From positions 11,038,001 through 11,102,000 of the forward strand of contig OX387612.1 of assembly GCA_947568835.1 (NCBI GenBank): a stretch of 64,000 bases of DNA. Reading direction: 5' to 3'. The notes below the pieces were generated by a model that ran no database searches, had not been told where the DNA came from, and worked only from the letters and a program-made list of their open reading frames with translations. The position numbers and the translations under genes are program-made. This stretch comes from Protonemura montana. Its lineage: Eukaryota; Arthropoda; Insecta; Plecoptera; Nemouridae. Positions 1 through 10,787 of the stretch are shown here, in pieces (the stretch's first letter is position 1; every line of letters begins with the position of its first letter).

Positions 1-403
1 TTTTTATTTTTATTTTTTTTGGAACATGCATGACATGCAGATGGAAAACAGCAGGCTGCATTTCTAATACTATTAGTTAGAAGTAACTACTTTACTAAAT
101 GTATGTACAATATAATCTATCAATTAATTTACATGCATAATTGTCTAGCTCTGGGAGGAGCAGTTCCGTTAGAGTGTCCACATGCGAGCGCAATGGTCGT
201 GAAGTTAAAGGGCTATGCGGCGTCCGGTGCTTTATACCTGCAGCAGAAAAGCGTGTCAGCATGGTGAAATATATGGGAATTGGGTTGCTACCTGCCGTGC
301 TAGTCACGGTTCCTGGTCTGCCCTACCTAGCCTTACTGAATTTAAATTTATCTAGGAAATGTTACCGCTATTGCAAATGTAAGGGATAGAACAATGATAG
401 GAT
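1..403. other. Flank beyond the Helitron ORF, probable 3' end region
   Basis: No gene is visible. On the minus strand this is downstream of the Helitron stop codon, so the transposon 3' end (hairpin followed by CTRR) should lie here. Near 148-163 the minus strand has a short GCTC/GAGC hairpin followed by CTAG, but the next base is A, not the T expected of a Helitron insertion. I therefore do not fix the end. Confidence 0.4.
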
Positions 404-3400
404 TTAGGAGGAGGAGGTGTCCATTGGAACTTCTTCATCCGCATCCGATACAGCGAGTTGACTAAGCGACTGCTCAAGGGCCTGCTGGTCAGCCTCTTGA
501 TAGCCACTACGCGAGGAAGGATCCGCTGCCTGGTGGTTCGGCGCATGAATCTCGAGCACCTCCTGGTACACGATGTTCTTGGTGAAGGTGGTGTTGCTCG
601 AGACGATCAACTTGCCCTGCGCCTCGTTACCGGCGACTGCCACGAAGATCGAGTCCAAAGAGCGAGCCCGAGAAAGCGCCACGTATAGCTGACCGTGTCC
701 GAATACTGGTTTTTCTAAATGAATTCCCACCCTCTTTAAAGATTGACCCTGGGCTTTATTGATGGTCATGGCGAATGCCAGACGGATCGGAAACTGGCGC
801 CTTGTCATCGTAAAGGGCATGCCAATGTCCGAGGGAGTTAGGTTGACTCTACATAGGAAAGTGCGTCGTCCCGCACAGCGCCCTCCGATGATCCTGCAGT
901 CGATCACGTGCTCGTGGAGTGCAACAACGCTGAGTCGAGTCCCATTGCAAAGGCCGGCTCTCACGTTGACGTTCCTCATGAGCATCACGATTGCATGAAC
1001 TTTCAGACGAAGCTTGTGCGGTGGCATCCCGGATGGCGTTAATGAATTTAGATATTCTACGGGATAATCGGTAGCCAAAACGTCGCCATCTTCGCCTTCA
1101 CTGACATCGACAGTGTCGGCGCTGCAGTATTCGAACACGTCACCTTCGAGGCGCTCAAGAACGTTGTCATTGATGTTCAAAGACTCCACGTTCTTCGGGC
1201 AGAGGATGGCATGGTCTTGCATCACGGCCATCTCGGCAGCACTAATGCTCGTGCCGAAGACGGCGTCAATGACGCAGTCCACGACGCATTGGACAGGTAA
1301 TGCGATGGTGTCATCCGGGAGGTGGCAGTCATTCAAAATCTCGCCGTTTCCGACACGCAAGAGCCACTCGACGAACTCTACTTCGCCTGGGTTGGCGCGC
1401 ATGTTCGCGCGCAGCTCGAGGGTGCGGAACAACGACCAAAGCGCGCCACGCTTAATGCATTGCTCGACAATGGTCGTTCGGTTGCCATTTCGAACGACTG
1501 GGAGGCACTGCCTAAAATCCCCGCCGATAACGATCACCTTTCCGCCGAACGGACGCTCATCGTTGGTCACGTCTCTTAGCGTCCGCTCGATCACGTTCAG
1601 GGCCAGCAGAGGCGCCATGGGTCCTTCATCCAAGATGATGACCTTGGCCGCCCTCAGCGAAGCGCCCTCGGCGGAGTTGGGCTTCACGCCAGACGTGCTG
1701 TTTTCCACAATCGGAACAGGCAATCGAAATCGCGAGTGGCAGGTCCTCCCTCCCTTCAGTAACGTCGCCGCAATGCCCGTCCACGCGACGGCCACGGCTC
1801 GCTCGCCTCGGGCTCGCAGCGTGCTGATGAGGGTGTTGTATAGGAAGGTCTTCCCGCTGCCGCCCGGGCCGTCCAGGTAGAAGCACCTCTGCTCGGCGTT
1901 CGGGTCGTCGATTGCTGCCATCACCGCGTCGAATGCCACGCGCTGCCTGCCGTTGAGCTTCACCACGTTCTCCTCGGCCTCTTCCCTTTCGGCGGTCTGG
2001 TCGAACTGCTCGTCGACAGCAACGATGACTGGCACTCGAGGCGCCGGCAAACCGATTTCGGCGTTGGTCAGGCGGTGTAGGGCAAGGACGGACTGGATGG
2101 AATTCAGGGCCAACTGTTCTGCCTCGATGGGGTCGTGTTCTCGGGCGAAATCTTCGCAGAAATCGCCCTTGAAACGCTCCCATAGAGACAGCGGGTCAAG
2201 AGGCTGACAGAACGCGCAAATGATAGCAAACAGCTGACGAAGTTCGTTTGGCATCTTTATAGCAACCGCCTCCTGCAGACATTTCTGCCACTCGTCGTCG
2301 TCCATTAGCAGGTTGCGTGCGATGGCAGCTTCCTTGAAGGTAGCGTAAACCCTACCCTGGAACGTGCGCACGTCCTCGAATGAGGTGGCGCCGGCGACGT
2401 GTAGCAAAAGGAGACGAAGATGGTATCGCTCGATCTGCCGGGGCGTCACGGAGTACATTCGGCTGATGATGGAGCCGGCACCTCGCTTTCGTGGCTTCCA
2501 CGCTTTGCCCTCGAAACGGAAGTGGTACGGGATGTCGATGTACTTGTACTGCCGTGCCGCCGGGTTGCTACTATTCAGCGCAAACCATGCCGTCAGCGTA
2601 GTCAGCGCAGCCCTGCCGCGTTCTGCTGCGGCTTCCTCGTCTCCAGGACGGAACGTGACCATGTGGTCACCCTCGAGGTGGATCGCCAAACGGATGATAG
2701 TGTGCGACTTTTCGTGCATTTCAAATCCGAAAATTCTCCACGCAGCCTCTTGGGGACTCACGTAGCGAGAGTCGATGAACTGTGAGACCTCGTCCCACAC
2801 CAACTCTTGCTGGGCACCGTGCGCTGGACGTGGCTCATGATCGCCCTCCGCGGGGACAGAGACGCGGAGCTGGACCCTGGCACAGTCGTGACCTTTGTAC
2901 ACGTACTTGCACAGGTACTTGACCGTCTTCGCGGATCCACAGTGCTCGATGTTCAGGTGGCAGTCAAACTTGGAGCTTAAGTACTTGTTGTAAGGCACTA
3001 CGTCTCGGTTGTCGACCACTCTTCCTGAGATGGAATGCGTCTGCCCGCTCTCTCGACGGCGATAGACGGTGAAACCCCCCTCGTTGACCACAGTCACATC
3101 TGTGAACGACTTGGGGAACTTCTTCTTACACTTTCCGTCCTCCATGCACACAGAGGACATGTTCCGAGCGCCGCACGGGCCGTGGATCATCGACGACACG
3201 ATGACCTTGTGCAGTCTCTCCTCGGTCACCGGATCGGGCAACTCGGCACAGATAAGTGCGTCTACCTCCTCGGGAGTGCGGATCTTGTCCTCGTCGCGAA
3301 GGATTACCAGGATGTGAGCGTGAGGGAGTCCACGTTTTTGGAACTCGATCACGTGGAAGTGAGCCATGGGAACGCCCAGCACGTGCCTCTTGGTGAGATC

Positions 3401-6154
3401 AGACATGAGCTCCTTGAGTTTAAGTTGGAATACTCGCGCGGTGAGATCGGGTCGGTCTTCTGCCCTTTCGTACGCCGCTAGGCTCGTCTGAATCTCAGGC
3501 CACTTCGGATTACACGTCATAGTAAGGAAAAGATCGGGTTTTCCAAACTTGGTGACGATACTCATAGCGTCTTGATATAGCTGCTGGCAATGCCTGGGGC
3601 TTCCGATGAAACTGGAAGGCAGAATCACCATCTTCCCGACATTGCAGCCCTGCCGCTCAGCACGGTTCGCCAAGTGGTCCATGAGCCCACTGTAGAGTTC
3701 GGCGCGCAGCGTTTTCTGGTTCCTGATGACGAACTCAAGGCGATTGCCCTCAACCTTGATATAGGCGTCTACCATAAACTGCTGCGTCAGCTTGCCGGCG
3801 TGCAGCACTGGATGGAAGGCGCCGACACGCTCGTGGAGTCGATGGCTATAAAACTCCATTAGAGTGACGACGCTGTGCTTAGATTGCCTGGTGTGCGGCA
3901 TACCTCGTTGCCAGCCGGGTTCTCCACGCGGGAACAACAGCACGTAGCTGAGCGGATCCGTGTTGGGCGACAGGACAGACAGCTGCTCAATAAATCCGCC
4001 ACGAGTATGGATACGAATATCACGTCCTAGAGGAGGCATGCCACCGTCAACGCTCTGATAGACAACGGCCACCTCGTGGGCCGTAGGATTTTCGTACAGC
4101 CGCCGTCGGTCATCCACGAAACGCAGTTCGGCCATGACCTCGGGTCGCCTCTCGGCAGCTGCACGGATCCTGTCGTCGGCCTCCACCTGACCTAACGTTT
4201 TAAGCCCTTGGGCAAAAGGATTTATTTCGCGAACCAGCGCGTCCAGCTCATGAAGCAGGTTGGGTAGCAGATTAGCATTCTGGCGCCTGTCCATTCGATG
4301 CGTCTTCGCTTGTTCCGCGTCAAGAAAGTACAGGTGCGAATAGAGGGGCTTCTGCACCGCCTGCCCCATATGGCCGATCCTATGCTGGATGTTGCCATGG
4401 ACACGAAAACAGTATGTGCCTCGGCCCTGGGGAATGTCCGTCTTAACTCCGACTGAAGCGAAGGAGAGCGAACTGTTGTACGACCGGATGTTTTTGCGGA
4501 AGTTCTTAGACTCGCAATGATCTCCGGTCAGCAACGCATGCATTAAATCGGGATACGCGAGGAGAGGCTCAATGATTACGTTGCCCGAGTGACAACAGAG
4601 TTTATAAATTTTGTCAGAAGGACGCTCTCCTGCGAAGTACAGAGCGCCGCACACCCTGCATACTTCGTCCATGCTGCCGCAGTGAAAGAGGGCGACGTCA
4701 GCGACGTCTTGCCGTGCAGCCTCCAAGTGGAAAGGATGAAGGTTTACTGGAGCAAGATCAGGTTCGAACTGATCGTCTGCCACGTCAATAGCCTCGACCG
4801 CGACTCGCTGGCTTTGCTCTAGTTCAGCCTCTTGGGCGCGTTGAGATGCCTCCTCCTCAGCGCGCTGAGAGACTACCACTTCGAACGCCGCGAGCTTATC
4901 CCTGGTCTCGGCATTTCGACGCTGCTGAGATCGCTCCCGCGCGGCGACTAATCGGCTCTCGCGCGCCTCTGGAGTCTCATGCTGCCTTTCACACTGCGTT
5001 TGAACTGCCTTCTGGCTTAATCGCTGAAGGCGCTGTTCCTCAGATTCGTCACTCAAGCGATGACGCTCTGCCTCTGCCTTAAGGGCCAATCGCTGAAGGC
5101 GCTGTTCGTCAGCTTCGTCACTCAAGCGGCGACGCTTTGACTCTGCCTTAAGGGCTAGTCGCTGAAGGCGTTGTTCGTTAGCTTCGTCACTCAAGCGATG
5201 ACGCTCTGCCTCTGCCTTAAGGGCTAGTCGCTGAAGGCGCTGTTGGTCAGCTTCGTCACTTAAGCGGCGACGCTCTGCCTCTGCCTTAAGGGCCAATCGC
5301 TGAAGGCGCTGTTTGTCAGCTTCGTCACTCAAGCGGCGACGCTTTGACTCTGCCTTAAGGGCTAGTCGCTGAAGGCGTTGTTCGTTGGCTTCTTCACTCA
5401 ATCTATGACGCTCTGCCTCTGCCTTAAGGGCTAGTCGCTGAAGGCGCTGTTCGTCAGTTTCGTCACTCAGGCGGAGACGCTTTGACTCTGCCTTAAGGGC
5501 CAGTCGCTGAAGGCGCTGTTCTTCAGTACATTTTGCCAAGCGGAGGCGCTCAGACTCAGCCTTTTCAGCAAGAAGCTGTAGGCGTCGTCCCTCAGAAGCT
5601 TCGTCTAGTCGTCGACGCTTCGACTCGGCAACCTGGGCCAGACGCAGAAGACGCTGGGCCTCATCCTCAGCCTTTCTGCGCTGGCGAGCATTTCTAGCTT
5701 TTTCCGCTAGTCGGGCACTCCGTTCGTTTGCTACTATTTGCACGTTCTTATCCTCTTGGAGCTGGCCAACTGAATTTTCCAGGATCTGGGTCTGGTCAAG
5801 GGATGGGAGTACAGATGGCACTTTGTCGGGAAAGGAATGCATATAGCGGCTTGTAGAGGGTTGATCATAAAAAGCTGGAAGAGAAGCGGGGGCGGCCTGT
5901 TCTAATAATGAATCATGCTTTAAGACACTCACCGGGGCTTCTCTGAGAACAGCGGAAAGAAAAGGACGCTGCTCGTCGAGCGTCGACGTCGACGGGCTAG
6001 CAGTCGCCTGATGGTCGGCGTGCTCGGCCGTCTCTCTCGTCCTCGCTCTCTCGTCAGCAGCAGCCCTTTTCTTCGCCGCCGCGCTCTCTGCTCTTGCCGT
6101 TGCACCTTTCCCGCCTTTCCGAGACGTCAGATTTACACGCTTCTTGGGTGGCAT
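404..6154 (-). CDS. Helitron Rep-helicase transposase (intact single ORF, 1916 aa)
   Basis: This protein drives rolling-circle transposition: a HUH nickase joined to a PIF1-type SF1 helicase. It is a single uninterrupted ORF without introns. Order of parts: a basic, Arg/Lys/Glu-rich N-terminal half with coiled-coil 23-residue repeats (about residues 195-390); a Cys/His region (CRVCGALYF, about 515-560) typical of Helitron N-terminal zinc fingers; the HUH motif in GLPHAHILVIL (about 942-952); the two-tyrosine motif YLCKYVYKG (Tyr-x3-Tyr, about 1080); Walker A GPGGSGKT (about 1429-1436); Walker B ILDEGPMAP (about 1505); and C-terminal helicase motifs INKAQGQSL and YVALSRAR (about 1798 and 1822). 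All catalytic residues are present. The ORF is clearly richer in G+C than the AT-rich DNA on either side, which suits a fairly recent arrival. The start ATG is followed by a lysine-rich stretch (PPKKRVN) that could act as a nuclear signal. Confidence 0.95.
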   Translation of the reverse strand: MPPKKRVNLTSRKGGKGATARAESAAAKKRAAADERARTRETAEHADHQATASPSTSTLDEQRPFLSAVLREAPVSVLKHDSLLEQAAPASLPAFYDQPSTSRYMHSFPDKVPSVLPSLDQTQILENSVGQLQEDKNVQIVANERSARLAEKARNARQRRKAEDEAQRLLRLAQVAESKRRRLDEASEGRRLQLLAEKAESERLRLAKCTEEQRLQRLALKAESKRLRLSDETDEQRLQRLALKAEAERHRLSEEANEQRLQRLALKAESKRRRLSDEADKQRLQRLALKAEAERRRLSDEADQQRLQRLALKAEAERHRLSDEANEQRLQRLALKAESKRRRLSDEADEQRLQRLALKAEAERHRLSDESEEQRLQRLSQKAVQTQCERQHETPEARESRLVAARERSQQRRNAETRDKLAAFEVVVSQRAEEEASQRAQEAELEQSQRVAVEAIDVADDQFEPDLAPVNLHPFHLEAARQDVADVALFHCGSMDEVCRVCGALYFAGERPSDKIYKLCCHSGNVIIEPLLAYPDLMHALLTGDHCESKNFRKNIRSYNSSLSFASVGVKTDIPQGRGTYCFRVHGNIQHRIGHMGQAVQKPLYSHLYFLDAEQAKTHRMDRRQNANLLPNLLHELDALVREINPFAQGLKTLGQVEADDRIRAAAERRPEVMAELRFVDDRRRLYENPTAHEVAVVYQSVDGGMPPLGRDIRIHTRGGFIEQLSVLSPNTDPLSYVLLFPRGEPGWQRGMPHTRQSKHSVVTLMEFYSHRLHERVGAFHPVLHAGKLTQQFMVDAYIKVEGNRLEFVIRNQKTLRAELYSGLMDHLANRAERQGCNVGKMVILPSSFIGSPRHCQQLYQDAMSIVTKFGKPDLFLTMTCNPKWPEIQTSLAAYERAEDRPDLTARVFQLKLKELMSDLTKRHVLGVPMAHFHVIEFQKRGLPHAHILVILRDEDKIRTPEEVDALICAELPDPVTEERLHKVIVSSMIHGPCGARNMSSVCMEDGKCKKKFPKSFTDVTVVNEGGFTVYRRRESGQTHSISGRVVDNRDVVPYNKYLSSKFDCHLNIEHCGSAKTVKYLCKYVYKGHDCARVQLRVSVPAEGDHEPRPAHGAQQELVWDEVSQFIDSRYVSPQEAAWRIFGFEMHEKSHTIIRLAIHLEGDHMVTFRPGDEEAAAERGRAALTTLTAWFALNSSNPAARQYKYIDIPYHFRFEGKAWKPRKRGAGSIISRMYSVTPRQIERYHLRLLLLHVAGATSFEDVRTFQGRVYATFKEAAIARNLLMDDDEWQKCLQEAVAIKMPNELRQLFAIICAFCQPLDPLSLWERFKGDFCEDFAREHDPIEAEQLALNSIQSVLALHRLTNAEIGLPAPRVPVIVAVDEQFDQTAEREEAEENVVKLNGRQRVAFDAVMAAIDDPNAEQRCFYLDGPGGSGKTFLYNTLISTLRARGERAVAVAWTGIAATLLKGGRTCHSRFRLPVPIVENSTSGVKPNSAEGASLRAAKVIILDEGPMAPLLALNVIERTLRDVTNDERPFGGKVIVIGGDFRQCLPVVRNGNRTTIVEQCIKRGALWSLFRTLELRANMRANPGEVEFVEWLLRVGNGEILNDCHLPDDTIALPVQCVVDCVIDAVFGTSISAAEMAVMQDHAILCPKNVESLNINDNVLERLEGDVFEYCSADTVDVSEGEDGDVLATDYPVEYLNSLTPSGMPPHKLRLKVHAIVMLMRNVNVRAGLCNGTRLSVVALHEHVIDCRIIGGRCAGRRTFLCRVNLTPSDIGMPFTMTRRQFPIRLAFAMTINKAQGQSLKRVGIHLEKPVFGHGQLYVALSRARSLDSIFVAVAGNEAQGKLIVSSNTTFTKNIVYQEVLEIHAPNHQAADPSSRSGYQEADQQALEQSLSQLAVSDADEEVPMDTSSS
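4990..5570 (-). repeat. 69-bp in-frame tandem repeat inside the Helitron ORF
   Basis: About nine copies of a 69-bp unit encode a 23-residue repeat built around LSDEADEQRLQRLALKAE. Two versions alternate (AESKRRRL and AEAERHRL), which suggests growth by duplication of a two-unit block. The charged heptad-like pattern predicts a long coiled coil. Because 69 is a multiple of three, copy-number change would keep the frame. Confidence 0.9.
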
Positions 6155-7070
6155 CTGTGTAAAGAAAGCGAGGCTTTAGTTGCTTGCGTCGCCGAGCTGA
6201 AGCGGAGCGTGGCTGAGCACGAAGTTTCGTAAAATTGACCTCACGTAAATATTATGCCAGGCTAAATGTATGCTTTAATATGCACAACAATCACTTCAGT
6301 TTCTTTACAAAGAAATATGCTAATTTGCTTCGAATGCGAGCTTGGACGCCATGTTGAACACACTTCTAATTGTTGGAACGGTGGGCATGGGAGGGTTGGG
6401 AAGGGGGATGAGAATCGCGTCGAGCGATTGCATCACGTTACGTAAAAATGACGTCATGGAAATATCCACAAGACGGGCAAAATGTATGCTTTCCAGTCTT
6501 GATGATGACCGATAATTTTAATAATTAAGAAGCTAAACGCTATAAAATCACTATAAATAATTGAATTACTTGATGATATTAGTGGTTGACTATTACTGGA
6601 TATTGTGACATGCAAATTAAATCTGAAATAAGATTACCTTGAATAGCGACGAAATTCTTCCCCACAGAGTGTTTTGCCGTGTAGGTAATCCGCACTCTCA
6701 TGCTCGACTAACTGCTATAGCAAATGGCGGTTGGCGAGCTTTGGGAGTGTGACTAATTGCCGAGCGTGGATGCCGATCAAAAAGCGCTAAACCAACATCC
6801 CGATACGTAAAATGACGTCACGAAAATTCAAACTTTTACACCACGCGCGACGATTTAAATTACGTGCCATAAGAAGCTGTCGATGCTACACGCTGTAAAT
6901 GAATGAAGCCAGAAGTCAAATTATTGCGGACAGTGATCATAATAATGTGTCTTTAGAGGTTAGCTTATTAATTACGGGTTAAATCACTACTAAATATATC
7001 TGAAAACTCATGAAAGAAACACAATTGAACACAAAAAGTTCAATAAATATACAATTTTTACGCCTGTAAA
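6155..7070. other. Upstream region of the Helitron with TGACGTCA motifs
   Basis: This AT-rich stretch has no gene. It holds related blocks at about 6229-6250, 6438-6465 and 6800-6825, each with ACGTAAA followed by a CRE-like motif. Two of the three have a full TGACGTCA palindrome (near 6449 and 6812). It could be the Helitron promoter and 5' end, but no 5' TC terminus could be fixed. Confidence 0.35.
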
Positions 7071-7385
7071 AAACCATTGAATACCATAGAATACCATACT
7101 TTAGCTTGCAATACCATGCAATACCATATTATACCATATTATACCATAAAAAACCATCCAATTTCATATTATACCAAACAATACCATACAATACCATACA
7201 ATACCATAAAATATCATAGACTACCGTAAAATACCATACTTTACCATGCAATACCATAAAATACTGTACAATTCCATAGAATACCGTAAATAACCAAACA
7301 ATACCATATAATATCACGTAATAACACCAAAGAGTACTATACAATACCATACAATTCCATAGAAAACCATATTAAACCATAGATT
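7071..7385. repeat. Degenerate ATACCAT-type minisatellite
   Basis: Short units related to ATACCATA are repeated for about 310 bp with many substitutions. The minus-strand reading frame through it is a repeat artefact. Confidence 0.85.
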
Positions 7386-8565
7386 GCGTAATTGGATCAG
7401 ATTTTTTAAAGCTGCACTCTGTAATTAATGACGTTTTGAATTAAATACCTGTTGAAAGATCACGGCATTCTCGAAAATAAAATAATTATCCACGGCGTCC
7501 TGATTCGATGAAAGATATCTGTCAAATGTTTATCTTTGATCTGTCAGTGTCACTCTTAATCTAGTTTTGGTAAAATTATCAATAAAAAACAATTCAAGTG
7601 TGTTTTGTTTGTTTAAAAACCCTATTTAATGTCTTAAAGACCTGCAAAGAAAGTTCGGATTGTTATTGATTTACATAATTGTCACAAATATCAATGATCG
7701 CTTGGAATCAACTGTGTGATCTTGTCTAGGCTGTGGATGAAGAAAAATCGTCGTATTTTCACAAAATTTCTTGTCTTTCGTATACTATTTACAATAAATA
7801 TATTTAAATATACTTACAAAAGATTCCAATAGTTGTGTTAATAGATTGTTTAACTTTCCAAACCTTTTTGACGTGTAAATAACCTCCACAAGAATGCCAC
7901 GGGCTTGTCAAGTGGCTATTTTTCATATTGCTAGCCAAGACACCAACAATATTTTTGATACTTTACTATAATAATAATAATGCACTTTAAAATCACCGTG
8001 ACGTAGCCGGATGTAAAACTGTATTTGAACAATAGAAGCCAATTTCACACGTTTTTCCTTCAGATCTGGATATTTCGAAAATAATTTGACATTGACGTTG
8101 ACTTTGACGTTTGAATTTGACGTTTAATTTGGCCTGATAATCCACTGCTGAGAAGATACATTCACGATTTCGTACACCTTGCTGTGGTGTCAAAATAGCA
8201 AACATTTGATCAAAGCTGTCAGTTTATTAGCAAAATTAATTTTTTTCACGTAAAACGATCGCAATTGAATGTGTTTTCGCTCAATTACATCAACAACTTT
8301 AATAAGAATGCATGAAAAATCACCGAGAAGCTCCAGGCTAGAAAAACTTGAGTATTAAAATAGTTATAAAATCGAGCTGCATCGGCTGGCTCTGAGATAT
8401 CTTGCCGTCATATTTAGCAACTTTTCACCATAAAAACGATTTTAAACCGCTGTGAAAATGTCGCCTGCCAATGGAAAAGTTAATACTGAAAAATTCTAGC
8501 CCATTTTCGTACGTTTTGAGTCGCATTTCGCAATTTCCATAACCAGTAGAGCGGCCGGTTACATC
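7386..8565. other. AT-rich intergenic DNA, nothing recognised
   Basis: There are no convincing exons, repeats or RNA genes here. Only short chance ORFs without family features are present. Confidence 0.6.
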
Positions 8566-8646
8566 CCAGCCACCCATCCACCCAGCCAGCCACCCAGCCA
8601 CAAACTAAAAAGTTGAACATTGCATTTTAAAGCTTTTATATAAGGT

Positions 8647-8956
8647 TAATGGGTGGTTGAAACAAGGGTTGTCATGGCAATCTAAAACAAGTAACCCGTG
8701 CCCGGCATCGTGCAGTTCATCACAATGTAATAGTAATGTGTGGGTGAAACAAGGGTTGTCATGGCAATCTAAAACAAGTAACCCGTGCCCGGCATCGGGC
8801 AGTTCATCACAATGTAATAGTAATGGGTGGGTGAAACAAGGGTTGTCATGGCAATCTAAAACAAGTAACCCGTGCCCGGCATCGGGCAGTTCATCACAAT
8901 GTAATAGTAATGGGTGGGTGAAACAAGGGTTGCCATGACAATCTAAAACAAGGTTT
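8647..8956. repeat. 87-bp tandem repeat, about 3.5 copies
   Basis: The block starting AACAAGGGTTGTCATGG recurs at 8661, 8748, 8835 and 8922, giving a period of exactly 87 bp. Copies are nearly identical. Since 87 is a multiple of three and no stop falls in some frames, ORFs appear on both strands; these are not genes. It is preceded by a CCCAGCCAC-rich microsatellite at about 8567-8600. Confidence 0.95.
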
Positions 8957-8985
8957 TTGCTGACGAGCACACCTAGCAACTAAAT

Positions 8986-10508
8986 CTAGAAGGTCCAGCA
9001 AGGAATCTTGCGCACGCAGCTGAGTATCGGCTGCATTACACAGGTGCAGACTGCGCATGAGCCATCCTCTAACTCTGGAGTCATCAGGATGTCGAGCAAA
9101 CCAAGGTCGTTGTAGCCGAAGGAGCACTTGGTGGTTGGATCTGCAAAGCGGACAGAAAACAAACTCAAGGATAAAGATACAAATTGGTACCAACATTTAA
9201 AAATCAACGGGGCATTGGTTTGTAATCTGATATAAATTGAATACGTGTGGAGATGGATTGTCTCCGTTAAAGCATTCATTTGTGAGATTAAGTGTGTGAA
9301 CCTAATAATAAAACAACACCAAGTACCTATGTCGGGGAATTCGCTAAGGAGACTCATTGCTGGAATAAGTACATCGTCGTCCGAAGCTGTAAAGTGAAAT
9401 ACACATTTAATATCCACAAAAACAGGTTTAAAACACTTTGATTTTTCAAATGCTCTCTGTCCTTTTTCAATGAACCAGTTTTAACGGTTGACAAACGTTA
9501 TATGTCCCTGATATGTAATGTTTTTATCAATATGGTCATTCATTACTTTAATAGTATTGTTATAACTGTAAATTAAAAGATCACAGACATTTTTTTAAAT
9601 ATTTCATTTCATGAAATATAAGCACCCTTTCAGACAAACTCTTTCTTGACACCATTGTTATCGCAGATGTGATTGAAAAGTGTCCGACCTCCGAATAGTG
9701 TGACCTTTATGCGTGTAAACATAGGTGAGGCACTTAAAGCGGTCAGCTATATTGTCTGTCAAGATGTCACCGAGGTCAGCAAAAGTTCAGAAGTCCAGTA
9801 TTACAATTATCTTAACCCCAGGATAAAGTGGGAGTTAAATTAATTGTCATGGCAACAACGAAAGTTCTAAAAGTTCTAAAAGTTTTAAGTCTTTGATAAA
9901 TTGACAGGTTTAAGTCGCAAACGCCGCGAAAATCTGTCGTTTTACTAAGTGTTCAAAAGCCCAGTATTTAATTTCTTTTTTTCCTAATTTTAAATTGATT
10001 TTTGACTTACGACAATTCCAGGACATTGGACAGACGCTGAGCAGGTGACTTGAAAACTATACGATGAGTGAGTTCATCATTTCAATCGGTGGGCGAGAAG
10101 GGAAATCATACACCGGAGCAAAACCCAGGCCGATCGTGTTTCGATAGTTCAACTCGATGCCGCAGTCCACCTTCTGGCACCACTTGCCGTTCATCGTTCC
10201 TGAAGGAGGAACGAAATATTAACATTCAGGGAAACTGAAAGTCGTCATCTGGTAAAATACTAAAGATGGTAAAGTTTGCGAAGACAGTTGAACATGGGAA
10301 ACTGACTTAACCTGTAAATACCAGTTGGTCATTTTTTTTGTATTGATCTGTTTAGAAATTGAAGTATTGTAAAGGAAAGTGAAAGTTTTTGAGATCCCCA
10401 TAGAAACAACGTGTATTTTTATCTTGTGATACGAACCGTCGAATCCTTGGCAAATGGAACCGTCGAAGTTGTTGAAAACAGTCTCGCCATTTGCCGGCAA
10501 ACTTGCAG
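8986..10508 (-). CDS. Partial gene model: cysteine-rich protein, possibly VWC-like
   Basis: Exon-like blocks on the minus strand. A last exon (8986-9140) is preceded by TTTGCAG, encodes DPTTKCSFGYNDLG then DGSCAVCTC, and ends in a stop. It joins in phase to 9327-9386 (encoding SDDDVLIPAMSLLSEF, donor GTACTT). Further upstream, 10063-10199 (encoding MNGKWCQKVDCGIEL, acceptor TTCAG) joins in phase to about 10437-10508 (encoding PANGETVFNNFDG and ICQGFDG, donor GTTCGT). The two pairs do not join each other in phase, so an exon is missing between them or they are two genes. The Cys spacing (C, then DGxCxxCxC) resembles small von Willebrand C domains. I do not recognise the protein, and the 5' end is not found. 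Confidence 0.35.
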
Positions 10509-10625
10509 TTGTTTTCCTTTGGTTTTAGCGACTCAAGAACATGGCGGCAGCAAACATTGCTTTGTGCCTAAATTTAACAAAAGCACAGCAATAATTGCAA
10601 CATATTCCACTCTTGGAGAACTGTC
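10448..10625. repeat. Dispersed ~160-bp duplicate (copy 1; partner at 12705-12870)
   Basis: The block beginning GTTGAAAACAGTCTCGCC and continuing through AACATGGCGGCAGCAAAC is repeated at about 12705-12870 with scattered differences. It overlaps the putative upstream exon at 10437-10508, so that exon may belong to a mobile or duplicated sequence. Confidence 0.8.
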
Positions 10626-10787
10626 ATTCTCATCAAATAAACTAAAATCATCTCAAAAAGCCAGTGTCCAAGTAGCTCAATGGTTCAGAGCAACACCCGC
10701 GATAGGTGGAGATCGGGGTTCGAGTCCGCGTTTGGGCATCAGTTTTTGAGACGGTTATAGTGTTGTTAATAATAAAAAGAGCCAGAC
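10611..10787 (+). mobile_element. tRNA-derived SINE-like element, single core
   Basis: This is a tRNA-like core with box A (TAGCTCAATGG) and intact box B (GGTTCGAGTCC), followed by GTTTGGGCATCA. The core is flanked by GTCATTCTCATCAAATA...CATCTCAAAA on the left and TTTTTGAGACGGTTATAG...TTAATAATAA on the right, which are imperfect inverted repeats of each other. Confidence 0.85.

Noticed and set aside
1113-2785. Plus-strand and alternative-frame ORFs over the Helitron
   Set aside because: Shadows of the high-G+C transposase frame without their own domain features.
8605-8979. ORFs on both strands over the 87-bp repeat
   Set aside because: Period is a multiple of three; a pure repeat artefact.
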